A stretch of DNA of 64,000 bases from Cantharellus purpuraceus (taxonomy: Eukaryota; Basidiomycota; Agaricomycetes; Cantharellales; Hydnaceae), in contig JALBUN010000015.1 of the NCBI GenBank assembly GCA_025174535.1, forward strand, positions 432,501-496,500, given 5' to 3'. How positions within the stretch are numbered: position 1 is the first letter of the stretch; the number at the start of each line of letters is the position of its first letter. The translations under genes and the position numbers were made by a program. The notes beneath the pieces are model-generated. The model worked only from the letters and a program-made list of their open reading frames with translations. It was not told the origin of the DNA and made no database searches. Below are positions 23,601-33,606 of this stretch, piece by piece.

Positions 23601-23907
23601 GGAAGGTGGCCAGAGCATTGGTTAGTCTGAAGGGCATGACACACCACTCGAAAGATCCATATCGAGTGCGGAAAGTCGTTTTCCACTCATTGCCTTCTCG
23701 GATGCAGACTAGATGGTAGGCATGTTGGAGATCTATTTTGGAATAGATCTTAGCCTTTTGTGGGCTCTCGAGTAGGTCCATGGTGCGGGGAATTGGGTAT
23801 CTGTCTTTCTTGGTGATCTTGTTGAGTCCACAGAAGTTGACGCATAGATGGAGTGATCTGTCCTTTTTACGGACAAATAGGACTGGAGCTCCATGGGGAG
23901 GTAGGGA
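20633..23907 (-). pseudogene. Gypsy pol, RT to chromodomain part, G1 copy 2
   Basis: From right to left on the minus strand: RT with LPPHGAPVLFVRKKD, the catalytic YLDDILVY (intact in this copy) and FLGFANFY; RNase H start (ILLETNASDYALAAILS); then a G2 LTR (22447-23039) replaces about 100 bp. RNase H resumes ([10 protein letters not shown]...LTRCWD). Integrase: zinc-binding HHCC ending CNSCTMC, core IDFIEKLP; the Asp-Glu part is interrupted by stops around 21417-21660. The C-terminus has GDKVFVKAEHF and a chromodomain, YEISEILDLKI...LQYLVKWTGYEGTNEESSW. Several in-frame stops make it non-functional. Confidence 0.9.
22447..23039 (+). repeat. G2 LTR replacing part of G1 pol
   Basis: TGTTACATCCTG to CAGCACTTAACA. 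The flanks (CCATA on the left, CTTGT on the right) do not match, and the pol segment between DDGQV and METLP, about 100 bp in copy 1, is gone. It therefore reflects recombination or a deletion after insertion rather than a simple solo LTR. Confidence 0.85.
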
Positions 23908-24061
23908 TGTAGAGCTCAAAAGCGAAGTTTTATGTTATTAGATAAGCTAAACTACAAACTCAGCAAAAAAGCAAAATTGTAGCACATAAAACACTCATAT
24001 CTCCTCACACAATAACCCAATCCATACCAAACTTTGTAGGGACCTTCAGTCCATTCCAACA
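23908..24061 (-). repeat. Copia 3' LTR (154 bp)
   Basis: TGTAGAGCTCAAAAG to CATTCCAACA on the plus strand. The purine tract GAGGGGGTG precedes it in element sense (plus-strand CACCCCCTC at 24062). Confidence 0.95.
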
Positions 24062-24068
24062 CACCCCC

Positions 24069-25289
24069 TCAATGAAGTGTCCCTTCAATCCTGCAAATAC
24101 CCAATCCATCTCTGAATTTCTCATGTTTGGCACGCACCAGAGCCTTGGTTAGCACATCAGCTACCATCTCATCTGTGCGCACAAACTGAAGTTTTAATGA
24201 TCTCCTTTCTACCTTTTCCCTTAACCAGTGATACATCACATCAATGTGCTTCATCCTTGTATGGTGTTCAGGTTCTTGGATACCGCAATGGCAGGTTGAC
24301 TGTCACAGAAAAAGTGTGATTGGAGGAAGATGGTAACCAAGTTCATTCAGCAGCTGTTTCAACCACATTGCTTCACATCCTCCAAAGTTGGCTGACATGT
24401 ATTCAGCATCAGATGAGGATGTTGCCACTGTGGGTTGTCGTTTGCTGCTCCAGCTCACTGCTGCTCCACCAATGAAGAAGGCATATCCAGTCGTTGACCG
24501 TCTCCTGTCCTCATCTCCTGCATAGTTGGCATCACAGTAGGCCTGGAGCATCACTTGGGAACCAGAGTCTGCAGGTCCATATGTCAATCCCAGTTCAGCA
24601 GTGCCCTTGATGTATTTGAGCACGTGCTGTACCGCCTTCCAATGGCCCAAACCAGGATTTGAGTTGAATTGGCCAAGTTCACCAACCGCATGTGCAATGT
24701 CTGGTCTGGTTCCAATCGCAAGATAGTTCAGGCTTCCAACAGCAGCAAGATAGGGAACGCTCCTCATGGCCTCAATGTCCTCCTTTGACTCTGGACTAAG
24801 TTTCTTGGACAGATGGCATCCTGGATCAAGAGGGGTAGACACTGGCTTGCAGTTCTCCATGTTGAACCGCTTCAAAACATCCAATGCATACTTGTGCTGG
24901 TTAATGTGCAGCGTCCTCTTTCTCCTGTCTCTGTGGATTTCCAGACCAACAATGTATCTGGCAGGTCCCAAGTCCTTCATTTTGAAATGTTGCAACAGCT
25001 CAAGCTTAACTTTGTCAAGATGACTCTGACTGTTGCATGCCATAAGCTGATTGTCAACATAGACAGGGATGTAGACTTTGATGGATCCTTGGATGTACAG
25101 GTAAAGGCAGCTGTCCACTTTGGACCTGGTGAATCCCATCTGAAGGAAAGCTTGGTCTAGTTTAGCGTGCCACCTGTTTCCTCCTTGTCTGGTTCCATAG
25201 ATTGCCTTGTTCAGTCTCCCAACTTTCTCTCCCTGCTTGTAGCCATCTGGAAGCTCCATGTAGACCTCTTCTTCAATCTCACCGTTCAA
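24069..25289 (-). pseudogene. Copia polyprotein, C-terminal part (RT end, RNase H)
   Basis: Begins at NGEIEEEVYMELPDGY, directly continuing the part ending KSAY on the far side of the 8.3 kb insertion; removing that insertion restores the frame. The RT active site reads YVDN instead of YVDD. RNase H follows: AYCDANYAGDEDRRRSTTGYAFFIGG, then SSSDAEYMS. A one-base gain near 24305 produces a stop and a one-base loss about 40 bases later restores the frame to MKHIDVMYHWLREK and the stop at 24069. Compare the undamaged parallel segment at 42190-42463. Confidence 0.92.
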
Positions 25290-25292
25290 ATA

Positions 25293-25857
25293 GACGCTTG
25301 TTTGGAATCATGTCAGTATACAATATTCTAATGTATATGAGATATACATCAGAATTTCAATGATACATAAAGCCAGGGAGTTACAATTTGGATATCTTAA
25401 AAGATTTTGGATGTGTGAAATTTTCATAAATATAAACATATATTCTATATTTTAATAAACTTTTAAAGATAAGACATTTGGTTGAGATGAACATAATTAT
25501 TTACATGGATATAATAGGAATGTATATATGAATATAATTGGTATTATATAGGGTATTTAGATATACAAATACCAGGTGGGGATTAAAGATAGTTCAAATT
25601 ATGTTACAAGTATTGTATAAGAAAGAATCAATGATATTTGGATGTTCCCTCAAGGGAGTTGCCACCACTAAATGGGGAAAAAACAATTATTTTTGAGAAT
25701 TATGCCAAAATATCAAAATATGTTTTAATCTAGTATATTGTGTAAAATTTGAGAATCATGTTGAAATATGAAAATAAGTTTGAATTGAAGTGTATTGTAT
25801 AAAATTTGAGGAAAATAGGTTGTACATACGTATTTGTTGTATTTCTGAATAAGCGTC
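25293..25857 (+). repeat. Left 565-bp terminal repeat of the 8.3 kb element
   Basis: Starts GACGCTTGTTTGGAATC and ends CTGAATAAGCGTC. Near the left end is a palindromic stretch (TAATGTATAT GAG ATATACATCA). Nearly identical to 33039-33603, and related to 43202-43806, 47920-48369 and 58626-59192. Confidence 0.95.
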
Positions 25858-26390
25858 TTAGGAAAGTCTTGGAAACAAACACCTTTAATGCAGTGAAGCT
25901 ATTTTTAAAACAAAGTAACTTAGTTAGGGCATAGTGGTAGATAATCTTGTTCTAACATAAGACTGTATGACTATCCCTTGTACTTTAGGGTGCAATACCA
26001 TCAGATTTTCCATCCAAAGTGGTGGAAAATAATGATCCTGCTCCATACTAGTATATAACTCTGTTAATTTCTGTTCCAGAAGTGTGCCATCAGTACATCT
26101 GTATAAAGTCAGTGATTGGAACCTTGATATTTATAAAGGAACTTACCTCAGAAACAAATCATGGAGGGATCCTATCCGAGATATATACCAATCATTAACT
26201 CTTCTATCAAACTCTATCTTGCATTGAAGCATAAAAGAGAGCATCTTCATAATGCTTATAACATAAAAACATAATAATCATTTTATTAAGAAAGCAAGAT
26301 GTATATATCTACTGCCTATACAAAATATCAAATGTTCAGAAAAAATGATTATTATGTTTTTTCATTTCTGTTTTATAAGCAGAGAGGGAT
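25858..26390. other. AT-rich leader, no gene
   Basis: Internal sequence between the left terminal repeat and the first ORF. No ORF of note; presumably promoter/leader for the plus-strand gene at 26391. Confidence 0.5.
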
Positions 26391-28072
26391 TTGAAAATGC
26401 CACAAATCTTTGAAGATATAAAAGCAATCAAAGGCTGGATAAGTGACAATGATGCACTGATAAAAGCTATGGCAAGTCAAATGGAAGTAAAAGATGAATT
26501 AATATCTGATCTTATAAATGTCAAGTCTTGGATGAGTGAAAAGGATAGGCAGATCACTATGCTTGAACAACAGGTTAATTCCCAGAGTCAGGAAATTCAG
26601 GTGCTTAAGAAACAGGTTGAGGAAAAAAAATACAATTATAACTACTTTGACAGACAGGAAAGAGAATTTAGATGAATGGATGAGTGAAATGAATGATATT
26701 GTATCAGGATTTGGAACAGATATTCATAAACTTCAGAGACAGGTTAATAGGTGTGTTGCCACAATATCAGACCATGGAACAGATATTCATCAACAGGTCA
26801 ATACACATAATGCAGAGAATCTTATATTGGACTATAGAACAGATATTCATAAACTTCAGAAACAGGTTAATAGATGTATTGCAACAATATCAGACATTGT
26901 GGAATGGAAATCTGAAGTGCATGAGTGGATTGTAGAAACAGATGATACTGTAGTGGAACTTGGAACAGACATTAATAAACTTCAGAAACAGGGTGATAAA
27001 TATAAAGCAATAATATCTGAGATTGTTGACTGGAAATTTGATATGAATCACTGGGCTGGAAAACAAGAACAGGAGGTAACAAGGTTACAGGAAAATGGTA
27101 CCAGAAAGGTGACATTTAAGATAGTGAAAAGAGGTGTAGACTATATACTTATAGACTCAGATCAGTCTTGTAGACTAAATAGAATGGAATTATTCATAAA
27201 TGGTGAGCCTAGAAAACTATCTACAATATATACTAGAAAGAATGAAATGTCATCATATGACGTAGATGGTAATAGGATTAATTTTCAAACATGGAAGCAA
27301 GGAATGACTCAAGGTTTAAGGCATCAAGAAAAAGGTCTAATGAACGATCTCAAACTCCTAGTTCAAGGCATCAAGAAAAAAGGTCTAAGGAACGATCTGA
27401 TTCAGACTCTGATCAATCTGATTCAGACTCTGATCAATCTGATTCAGACTCTGATCAATCTGATTCAGACTCTGATCAATCTGATTCAGACTCTGATCAA
27501 TCTGATTCAGACTCTGATCAATCTGATTCAGACTCTGATCAATCTGATTCAGACTCTGATCAATCTGATTCAGACTCTGATCAATCTGATTCAGACTCTG
27601 ATCAATCTGATTCAGACTCTGATCAATCTGATTCAGACTCTGATCAATCTGATTCAGACTCTGATCAATCTGATTCAGACTCTGATCAATCTGATTCAGA
27701 CTCTGATCAATCTGATTCAGACTCTGATCAATCTGATTCAGACTCTGATCAATCTGATTCAGACTCTGATCAATCTGATTCAGACTCTGATCAATCTGAT
27801 TCAGACTCTGATCAATCTGATTCAGACTCTGATCAATCTGATTCAGACTCTGATCAATCTGATTCAGACTCTGATCAATCTGATTCAGACTCTGATCAAT
27901 CTGATTCAGACTCTGATCAATCTGATTCAGACTCTGATCAATCTGATTCAGACTCTGATCAATCTGATTCAGACTCTGATCAATCTGATTCAGACTCTGA
28001 TCAATCTGATTCAGACTCTGATCAATCTCAAATTCCTAGTTCAAGAAAAAGATGTAGAGGGAGAACCCAGTA
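26391..28072 (+). CDS. Coiled-coil protein with 21-bp/7-residue repeat tail (frameshifted)
   Basis: Starts MPQIFEDIKAIKGWI. Three blocks of the type TDIHKLQ(R/K)QVNRC..ATISD, and related SEKDRQITMLEQQVNSQ, predict a long coiled coil. The frame changes at a run of eight A (about 26627-26634); with seven A it continues as ENLDEWMSEMNDIVSG. Around 27290-27300 a second change would lead into a basic segment (RFKASRKRSNERSQ) and then thirty SDSDSDQ heptads, ending SRKRCRGRTQ. Without that change the repeats read LIQTLIN. Which tail is used cannot be decided by eye; the charged, basic-flanked SD version looks more protein-like. No named domain. Confidence 0.6.
27396..28025 (+). repeat. Tandem array, 21-bp unit x 30
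   Basis: Unit TCTGATTCAGACTCTGATCAA repeated head-to-tail over exactly 630 bp with no variant that I could find. Within the unit, CTGATTCAGA and CTGATCA are small palindromes. Being a multiple of three, it stays open in two plus-strand frames at least. Confidence 0.97.
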
Positions 28073-28148
28073 ATGTAAGCCTCCGAAGACGTAGGATACA
28101 AGGTCACCTTGGAGTGAATGGCTGTCCATGAGCAGTCTAATGATGTCC

Positions 28149-28690
28149 CTATCTGTCGTTTCATTTTTCCATGATTTCCCCTTTAGTAGCTCAACTTCAC
28201 ATGCTTCGTCAGCTGGCTTGATCAGCATTTCTTGCATCATTTGCTCCTCATATTGTGTCGTTGTGCCCTGGGAATTTGTATATAAAAGGGCGCTAGTTTT
28301 TGCCTTTGGAATCAAAAAACAAGTTTTCAGCCAACGCTCTAAGTCTACACTCTACATCACAATCCATCATCTCTACACTGAGGTAAAACACCTTGGTTCA
28401 ACGATCAGATTTCCCTCCGCCACCGAGAGGTTGCTTCTCCTGAAACCAGCTTTTGCGTACCTCCCAACCGGGCTCCGCATTGTCATCCAGTCACAGAGCA
28501 CGATCAGCCATCGGGACCGACCTTTGCTCCCATCCTCATCCAACCACAGAGCACTATCCCACTTCCCTGTTACGAACCCTCGGCCTGATTGATCTTTGGA
28601 GTGCTGAACAACTGCGTTACACACCGTCTGCTTGCTAGGACCATTGCACGCAGGCTTATAGGATCTATTCCATAAGCGAACCGACACCGA
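28149..28690 (+). repeat. LTR-like fragment shared with 38166-38733, inside the 8.3 kb element
   Basis: G+C-richer than the surrounding element and parallel to 38166-38733 over about 540 bp: CCATGATTTCCCC, GCTGGCTTGATCAGCATTTC, the TATA box TATATAAAAGGGCGC, CTCCGCCACCGAGAGG and GGAGTGCTGAACAACTGCG. It stops at GAACCGACA where the other copy ends in GAACCAACA. The next 100 bp (28691-28790) look like the start of an internal region (LLKDNDSIIWYTMPLQ), so this is probably a truncated LTR retroelement that landed in the AT-rich element. Confidence 0.8.
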
Positions 28691-28790
28691 GTGACATCAT
28701 CGGGCTGCTCAAGGACAACGATTCAATTATCTGGTACACCATGCCGCTGCAAAGTCTCACCTACTGTCTGCTCAGTAAGTGCATCATTAT

Positions 28791-29178
28791 CAACCCTCAC
28801 AGCCAAAAGGCTGTCCTTTGATAATGTGATCAAACTGCTCCTGACAAGGTGACCTTCCATCCGACGTCATTACCATGATATGATAATATCCAATCGGCTG
28901 GTACACCTATTTAGCTATGCAGCAAAGAATTTGGAATGAAAGACTGGCAAGATAGGAAACAAGGAACTGGTAGAAGAATGATAGATGAAAGGACAGGGAA
29001 TTCTGTATGGGACTTTGTTGTAGTATTCAGAACGAGTGCATGCATCTGGCTATTGACAACTTTAGAAAATATATATAATTCAATTTATAAATATTAGATA
29101 AAAATATGGACATTCTGCTCTTCAGAACTATGCACATATCTAGTAAATAAATTTTATATATCCTTCTTTATTGACATC
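28791..29178. other. No gene recognised
   Basis: Transition from the LTR-like fragment back to AT-rich element DNA; only short ORFs. Confidence 0.5.
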
Positions 29179-29670
29179 ATGGGTAAAGATAAGAAGTGCA
29201 ATGATTGGAGTTCTCATGATCTTTGGGATTATGGTATAATGGTTGACACACAATGGACTAAACAGTTTTTTGAGACAGATTTTAGAGATATTACTTTAGA
29301 TACTGATGATGAGATCCTCAGTTTTGATTACAAAAAAGATGATGTGAAATGTTTAAAGGAGTCTTCAAGAAAATTTTTACATACTTAGATAAGGAAGAAT
29401 AAGGGAAAAAGTGCTTTAGAGGAAATGACAATACCTTGCATTCAAACATCGAGAAAAGTCCCCCAGTTTTACCTAGTAACTGTTACAAGAGAGCTTGATC
29501 ATGCTATCACAGAAGGGTTGTTTTCAGAAGTGATAACAAATGTAAGGTGTTGTTTCCCTGTAACAGTAACAGGTATGAAACATATTAATAGTAGAAAGAA
29601 TGTTCTACAGTGTTTTGAAGCATTTAAGAAGTTTGTAGATATACTTGATAGGAAATTAGATGAGAAATAA
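29179..29670 (+). pseudogene. Unknown 163-codon ORF of the 8.3 kb element with one TAG
   Basis: Two open stretches (29179-29388 and 29425-29670) are in the same frame, separated by one TAG (29386-29388) and twelve readable codons, so they are best read as one gene: an acidic first half (DFRDITLDTDDEILSFDYKK) and a second half with FYLVTVTRELDHAITEGLFS and a closing amphipathic helix (CFEAFKKFVDILDRKLDEK). No known domain. Confidence 0.5.
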
Positions 29671-29708
29671 TGAGTTTTGAAAATTAATATATAATAACCA
29701 GAGACACC

Positions 29709-29888
29709 ATGTTGAATATACCCGAGATTGGTGATAAGGTATCATTTATCAATGCAAGAACACAAATGACAGTGACAGGTATTGTTACATTAGTAACTGG
29801 CACTTTGTCAGATGACACTTTGCTAATAACTGTTACTTATGATGACAATGAGATTCAGCTACCACTACGTGCACTACAACAAGTATAA
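29709..29888 (+). CDS. Small beta-rich protein, 59 aa, 8.3 kb element
   Basis: MLNIPEIGDKVSFIN start, alternating hydrophobic/polar strands (TVTGIVTLVTG, TLLITVTYDD, IQLPLRALQQ). The size and pattern suggest a small SH3/Tudor-like barrel, which is an inference only. It starts 38 bases after the preceding ORF on the same strand. Confidence 0.45.
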   Translation: MLNIPEIGDKVSFINARTQMTVTGIVTLVTGTLSDDTLLITVTYDDNEIQLPLRALQQV

Positions 29889-30181
29889 GATAAATCAGAT
29901 AAGTGAATATGCAATATTTTTATTCACTCAAATGAAGGCATGTGTGGTGATAGTGAAAAATTCAAATTACTTGGAAGTGCAATCATATAACTACTACATC
30001 TGTAGTTACAGATTGTAAGGATATTAAATGTCCTAAGAGCTCTGAACATTCAAAAAATACTCATCATGATACTAATGGTACTTATTGTTGTGTGAACAAA
30101 AGTTCAAATCTTGAAATTATCCAAGTGAAAATAAATGAAAAATGTTGTGAGTGTAGAAACTAGGACTTTTAAATCAACTCC

Positions 30182-30832
30182 TTATGAGGATTCTTTGAAC
30201 ATCTGATTTCTTATACTTTGGAATATAATGTCAATAGCATTAGAACACTCTTCAAACTGAGCTTCTATGCTGTATCCGGAGGAAGGATATACAACAATTG
30301 AAACACCCTGATTGTTATTGGTGGTTTCATATAATTTTAACCTACCATCCTTAGTTATGATCATACCATAGATTGTGATTTTACTTTTCTTGAAAACTCT
30401 CTGCTGTTGTTTCAATGCAACAACCATTGATGTAACCAAATTGTTATACACATCACAGTTCTTACAAGTTTCCCCAGCAATAGAAATATCACACTTCTTG
30501 CCAGTTTCTCTAGCAATAGAAATATTACAACTAGGCAGATTATCCTGTTGCATGGTTTGCAGACTTGACATACAATGATTTTGTTGAATCCAGGTTGAAT
30601 TACTTATTTCATTGCCCTTTTCAATCATCTTATTGTACAGTGCTTCTGGTGTTTTATCTCTTTCCTGAGAAACCAATCCAGCTGGAAAGAAGTCCTTTGG
30701 GGGATTTCTTAATCTGAATTTTATGTAGATGGTGTCAGAGTCTATATACAAAGGATTTTCATCATCCTCTGGTTCTTTTTTAACAAAGACAGTAGATATT
30801 TTACGAACAACTTGCTTAGAGACAGACAACAT
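30182..30832 (-). CDS. Unknown 216-aa protein, minus strand, 8.3 kb element
   Basis: Intact ORF, divergent from the transposase gene (starts 97 bp apart), so the two could share a bidirectional AT-rich promoter. It has a basic N-terminus (SKQVVRKISTVFVKKEPEDDE), a region with two similar short repeats (ISIARETGKKCD / ISIAGETCKNCD), and a C-terminal beta-rich part (ITIYGMIITKDGRLKLYETT). The KEPEDD string resembles a SUMOylation-type acidic motif. No named domain. Confidence 0.6.
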   Translation of the reverse strand: MLSVSKQVVRKISTVFVKKEPEDDENPLYIDSDTIYIKFRLRNPPKDFFPAGLVSQERDKTPEALYNKMIEKGNEISNSTWIQQNHCMSSLQTMQQDNLPSCNISIARETGKKCDISIAGETCKNCDVYNNLVTSMVVALKQQQRVFKKSKITIYGMIITKDGRLKLYETTNNNQGVSIVVYPSSGYSIEAQFEECSNAIDIIFQSIRNQMFKESS

Positions 30833-30928
30833 AGCTTCATAGAATAAATATTATTTAATTTAAAATTCAATTATCAAAAAAATGAACATATTTTTGTTTT
30901 ACTGTAATATAAGAGTATCTTAGTCAAA

Positions 30929-32405
30929 ATGCCCTCAGACCAGCAAAAACGCACAAAGGAGCAAAAAGAGAAAGAGCAAAAAGAGAAAGAAGAAAAAGAG
31001 CTTCAGCAACTTAAAATGTGGAATGATCAAAGGGACAGAGCATATAATAAGTTGATGGACAATCATTGGAATTTTCTATACACAAAGTGGCCTGTCTTAG
31101 AACACAAAAAATATCATAGAACAAAACTAAAAGATATGAATGATATGGATGATGTAAAAAAAGTAGTATATAACAAGCTTGGACCAATACCAGTATTTTT
31201 CTTTCTTGTGGTATTGTTTTCAGTTGAAGAACATTCTACACCTTATAGAGAGATAGAAAAAGGCTTGTTAGTACTATATCATCTACTCAAAGGTCCTACT
31301 TATGAAGAAATAGGAAATTTCATGCCATCAAGTAGCTTTTATGATGTTCATAAGGAATTTTATGGTCGTCTGCATCATCTTAACTTTGATCTAGATAAAC
31401 AAGTTACTGATTCACTGCGTACAATGTTCTCAAATATAATAATAAGGATATTATCAGCTCTTATAAAGAATCCTCCAAAAATGGAATCAGTGACATTACT
31501 TCTTGATGGTCATGATACAAGAGGAATTTTGATTGGATCGACATCTGAAGAGGGGTACTCACATAAATTTAAAAAGGCAGGATTTCGTACTCAAGTATGC
31601 ATTGACATTAATCAAATGGTTCTATTCACCTCACCTTCATTGGCATGTAAACTAAATCCTGATGCAAAAATGTTTGTAGAGATGGCTGTATGGAATAAAA
31701 TAGATAAGAATGATCAGATAGGCTTTGATGGAGCTTATCCATCTGCTATTCCAGAAGTAGTAAAGGCAAGTATATTAAAGCCTAAGAACTTCTTTTATCC
31801 TTTTCGGAAGCCAAAAAATGTTGAACTTAAACCTGAAGAAAAGATTTTTAATAAGAAGTTTGGTGCCTTTAGTTCAACAGTAGAAGCATTCTTTGGAGGG
31901 TTTGCAATATTGTTTGAAAAATTTGATAATAAGAGATCTATTAGAACTACAAATCCTGCTGTCTTTAATCTGGAATTAAAGGTAGCATGTCTATTATGGA
32001 ATATTAAGAAATTTGTAGAACTACGTAAGATCAAACCATCCCCTTATCATGAAAAATGGTGTGAACAATATTTTGATTACCCTGAGGAAGAGGACCCAGA
32101 TATTGAGCCACCCAGATCATTACTGGAAAGAGCAGAAGATGTTGACAAGATGACTCTATCTCAACAACGACTATTAGAAAGATGTGAGTATGATGTGGAG
32201 ATGCATTATGAGACTGAAAATGAAGTAGAACAAATAATAAGGCAAAGAAAAAGGAAAGTACGTAGAATATTTAGTTAAATGGAAATGTTATGCAGAGAAA
32301 ACTTGGGAAGCAACATCAAGCTTTAAATCTACAGAATGTATTAAAGAGTATTGGAAAGACAATAGTAATAGTATTATTGTATACCTGTGCTACATTCAAC
32401 TGTAA
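30929..32405 (+). CDS. DDE transposase with C-terminal chromodomain (one frameshift)
   Basis: Presumed cut-and-paste transposase of the 8.3 kb element. The N-terminal 30 residues are a Lys/Glu coiled coil. A helix-turn-helix-like segment (GPTYEEIGNFMPSSSFYDVHKEF) precedes the catalytic core: D193 (LLLDGHDTRG), D267 (IGFDGAYPS) and E319 (SSTVEAFFGG), with DINQMVLFTSPSLACK between, the arrangement of DDE_Tnp_4/Harbinger-type nucleases. The first frame stops at 32278 just as a chromodomain begins (EVEQIIRQRKRKVR). Shifting one base at about 32264 continues it: EYLVKWKCYAEKTWEATSSF, to a stop at 32403. Either a recent one-base insertion or a sequencing error. A chromodomain could direct insertion to modified histones, as in chromoviruses. 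Confidence 0.82.
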
Positions 32406-32461
32406 ATTTTTTTTCCCAGAATAAAATTGAATATTTGTATGTTTTATACTTATAGGTATCT

Positions 32462-32959
32462 ATGGAGACTGATCCATTACTGAAACAGCGTCTCAATCAA
32501 CAGTTTTACCAAAAGCCTTTTCACAGCAATCCACACCGGCTAGCTAATTGTACAACGTGTGACTGGTACCCCTTTGGGCAGTATCTGGACCGTTCATATG
32601 CTGAAGGTGAAGTGTTCCAGCTTTCAAAGTATCCTCATATCAAATATGTATTTCTTGGTCTACAACCTGATAAAATAGGCTATAATGAAAGTGATCCTAT
32701 TTTTGTAGCAGAATTTGTAGGTTTTCTGAATAAAACCAACAGATTTGTAAGTGGTTCTGATCCAACCTCTGGATATGCACACATTATAACCACACATGTG
32801 AATCAGGCGTTTGTTAGACAGCCAGGCCCAGATATAAATAGGCAGAAACTATATCTTGGCCGTACAGTGCACATGATCTACATAACTAGTATTGGTATAC
32901 TATTGGCTTTGCTGTGTTGGACAGTGTCCAGACATACCAATGAAGATAAGAATTCATAA
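32462..32959 (+). CDS. Unknown 165-aa protein with C-terminal membrane segment, 8.3 kb element
   Basis: Starts METDPLLKQRLNQQFY shortly after the transposase frame. One pair CTTCDW is the only Cys cluster. The C-terminus has a hydrophobic stretch (IYITSIGILLALLCW) followed by basic and polar residues, compatible with a tail anchor. No recognised domain; it could also be a downstream exon of the preceding gene, since an AG acceptor (TTATAG) lies just before it. Confidence 0.5.
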   Translation: METDPLLKQRLNQQFYQKPFHSNPHRLANCTTCDWYPFGQYLDRSYAEGEVFQLSKYPHIKYVFLGLQPDKIGYNESDPIFVAEFVGFLNKTNRFVSGSDPTSGYAHIITTHVNQAFVRQPGPDINRQKLYLGRTVHMIYITSIGILLALLCWTVSRHTNEDKNS

Positions 32960-33038
32960 TGGCATGTCTAAATCTATGGAGAAAGAAGCTTGTTGATGAT
33001 ATAAGGTGATGATTTTTGTTTTTAAAATGACCTCCCTA

Positions 33039-33603
33039 GACGCTTGTTCGGAATCATGTCAGTATACAATATTCTAATGTATATGAGATATACATCAGAA
33101 TTTCAATGATACATAAAGCCAGGGAGTTACAATTTGGATATCTTAAAAGATTTCGGATGTGTGAAATTTTCATAAATATAAACATATATTCTATATTTTA
33201 ATAAACTTTAAAAGATAAGATATTTGGTTGAGATGAACATAATTATTTACATGGATATAATAGGAATGTATATATGAATATAATTGGTATTATATAGGGT
33301 ATTTAGATATACAAATACCAGGTGGGGATTAAAGATAGTTCAAATTATGTTACAAGTATTGTATAAGAAAGAATCAATGATATTTGGATGTTCCCTCAAG
33401 GGAGTTGCCACCACTAAATGGGGAAAAAACAATTATTTTTGAGAATTATGCCAAAATATCAAAATATGTTTTAATCTAGTATATTGTGTAAAATTTGAGA
33501 ATCATGTTGAAATATGAAAATAAGTTTGAATTGAAGTGTATTGTATAAAATTTGAGGAAAATAGGTTGTACATACGTATTTGTTGTATTTCTGAATAAGC
33601 GTC
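33039..33603 (+). repeat. Right 565-bp terminal repeat of the 8.3 kb element
   Basis: Same orientation as 25293-25857 and almost identical; differences seen are TTTGG/TTCGG, ATTTTGG/ATTTCGG, TTTTAAAG/TTTAAAAG and GACATTTGG/GATATTTGG. Followed by ATA, the target duplication. Confidence 0.95.
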
Positions 33604-33606
33604 ATA

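Larger units (their letters stand above)
25293..33603 (+). mobile_element. AT-rich 8.3 kb element with DDE-chromodomain transposase and 565-bp direct terminal repeats
   Basis: Inserted in the copia RT between the codons for KSAY and LNGE. The target duplication is ATA (25290-25292 and 33604-33606); deleting the element plus one ATA restores the copia frame exactly. The outer ends are inverted (GACGCTTGTT ... AATAAGCGTC). Both ends consist of a nearly identical 565-bp sequence in the same orientation, itself inverted at its ends. Between them lie at least six ORFs in strongly AT-rich DNA, unlike the surroundings: a coiled-coil/21-bp-repeat protein, two small ORFs, one minus-strand ORF, a DDE transposase and a 165-aa protein. 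The DDE enzyme and 3-bp duplications point to a PIF/Harbinger-like DNA transposon; the LTR-like layout is unusual. There is no reverse transcriptase. Confidence 0.88.

Noticed and set aside
27396..28025. CRISPR-like array
   Set aside because: Units are contiguous with no spacers, and this is a eukaryotic genome.
25293..33603. LTR retrotransposon interpretation of the 8.3 kb element
   Set aside because: Ends are not TG..CA, the duplication is 3 bp, and there is no gag, protease, reverse transcriptase or primer site; a DDE enzyme is present.
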